NCBI GenBank assembly: GCA_049999725.1
Contig: JBNGIS010020676.1
Span: forward strand, 1-30,586
Direction: 5' to 3'
Length of the DNA: 30,586 nt
From: Haplomitrium mnioides
Taxonomy: Eukaryota; Marchantiophyta; Haplomitriopsida; Calobryales
In this document: piece after piece, positions 29,590 through 30,586 of the stretch
Numbering within the stretch: the stretch's first letter is position 1
How the letters are laid out: the number at the start of each line of letters is the position of its first letter
Notes under the pieces: model-generated
What the model was told of the DNA's origin: nothing
Seen by the model: the letters and a program-made list of their open reading frames with translations, nothing else
Database searches by the model: none
Position numbers and translations under genes: made by a program

Positions 29590-30586
29590 TCGCTGGTCTC
29601 GATTTCTTCGAATTCAGCTTCAGAAGATTTATCAAGGTTTGCTGGATCTGTCTTAGTGTTAATGACACTATTTGAATCTCTTTGAAACATTTGAGGATTG
29701 AGGGCTTTTTGTCTTTCATACTCAAATAGATTTGCTTAATGGTAGCTAGAGTGGATTTCCTCAATTGGTTTTTCTGGGTGAGCAAAAAATCAAACAACAG
29801 AATCATGATTTGTGTCAAATCAAGTATATCAATATATAACTTGGATTTGCGTTTCCCTTTTGTTGCTACTATTTTTTCTGGGAAGTATTGACCAGGAAAT
29901 ACATCTTCAGCCAAACAAACAAACCGTTGAACTGGTACTCGTTTTGGGTTTGGCGGACCTTCCTCATCAAAGGACAAGGGTATGCTCTTTGGATCCATAG
30001 ATGCAACAGCACAAATAAACATTCTAGCTTTCAAATCATGTAGATTGCCAAATTTATGTCCGTATCGAGTATTGTGCGAAAGAGTCCCTTCTCGCAGCCT
30101 AGGTGCTCCATCATAGATTCCTCGATGTGTAGAAAGTATTTGCTGTACGGGAGTATCTTCTTTTGTTTGTGGAGCTTGAAGTTGAGATTCTCGACAAACA
30201 TTTTGAAAAATCATTACAAGTGTTTGACTGTTGTGAAGGTGGAAAAGTAAATTATGCTTCGAGTTGTCGTCTTTTTTTTTTTCAAGGATGTAAGCTGCAA
30301 TCTCTTGTTGGGCAAGGAAAAAGTCATTCCAGTATTGAATATCGGAATCTGTAAAGAACTTATAGCAGTTCTTACTTATGTTGCCCCTTATTGAAATTAC
30401 CACTTTCTCGACATCCACTTCTCTTTCTTCTTTTTGAGATCATTTGATTTCAAAATATGCTTGAGAGGAATCAAAATTGATCTCAAAATTTCTCTGTCCA
30501 CTTTAGGTAGGCACTTGAGTTGACAAATACCATCCGCAAGTAGCCAAAATTCATCTGTTGAGAACTGTTTGCTCCAAATCTTTGCT
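29590..30586 (-). pseudogene. C-terminal region of a second DUF7869-type transposase-like pseudogene
   Basis: Minus strand, entering from the right edge with KIWSKQFSTDEFWLLADGI. The frame shifts near 30460 (one base missing relative to the left copy). An open stretch of about 200 residues then carries DIQYWNDFFLAQQEIAAYI and PPNPKRVPVQRFVCLAEDVFPGQYFPE. After a frameshift near 29780-29830 and a stop near 29740, the true end appears to be EFEEIETSD followed by TAA (about 29592-29590); the longer frame past the gap is incidental. Bases 30291-30586 match 1-296 at roughly 85 per cent. The catalytic blocks lie outside the window. Function of this C-terminal region is unknown to me. Confidence 0.65.

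Noticed and set aside
1-30586. Terminal overlap suggesting a circular molecule
   Set aside because: The two ends are similar, not identical (many substitutions and indels), so they are paralogous repeats.

Overview
The window looks like intergenic DNA from a large, transposon-rich land-plant genome. The evidence is Ty3/Gypsy and Ty1/Copia pol fragments of plant type, primer-binding sites matching plant tRNA-iMet and tRNA-Asp, LTR-like promoters with TATA boxes, AT-rich flanks and scaffold N-gaps. A gymnosperm or another large-genome non-angiosperm is my guess, not something the sequence proves. I found no intact cellular gene, rRNA, tRNA, CRISPR array or bacterial operon. Every recognisable coding region is broken by stops, frameshifts or truncation.

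Layout. (1) 1-3490, minus strand: a decayed transposase-like gene with the three signature blocks I associate with the DUF7869 family. It has its own TATA box (3667-3674) and a first exon ending at a good splice donor. (2) About 3740-7115, plus: a Ty3/Gypsy element (LTR, iMet PBS, two duplicated leader ORFs, gag, zinc knuckle, protease, RT), cut off inside RT. (3) 7103-8861: a long LTR-like block followed by a tRNA-Asp PBS and a short gag-leader-like ORF. (4) 9.4-17.1 kb: mostly non-coding LTR/UTR-like DNA. It includes two GC-rich, degenerately repetitive islands split by an AT-rich LTR-like segment with a TATA box, and a third diverged relative of the 7.1-8.5 kb block. (5) 17315-21255: a second Gypsy element in which gag is joined directly to integrase (PR-RT-RNase H deleted). 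The integrase C-terminus plus the start of the 3' LTR is triplicated in tandem. (6) 21258-23235: another copy of the 7.1-8.5 kb block. (7) 23855-28100: two same-family Copia fragments in opposite orientations, one with RT-RNase H-LTR on minus and one with LTR-gag-PR on plus. (8) 28955-30586: a 52-bp tandem array and, on minus, the C-terminal part of a second DUF7869-type gene that runs off the window.

The pieces do not form a pathway. They record nested insertion, deletion and recombination. The least ordinary signal is a short dyad, close to CCTATGCGCGCATAGG, clustered near the start of one DUF7869-type gene, beyond the end of the other, and once more in between. It could be a transposase-binding or subterminal repeat. 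The triplication with its shared D,D35,K integrase and the fusion junctions are the next most informative features.
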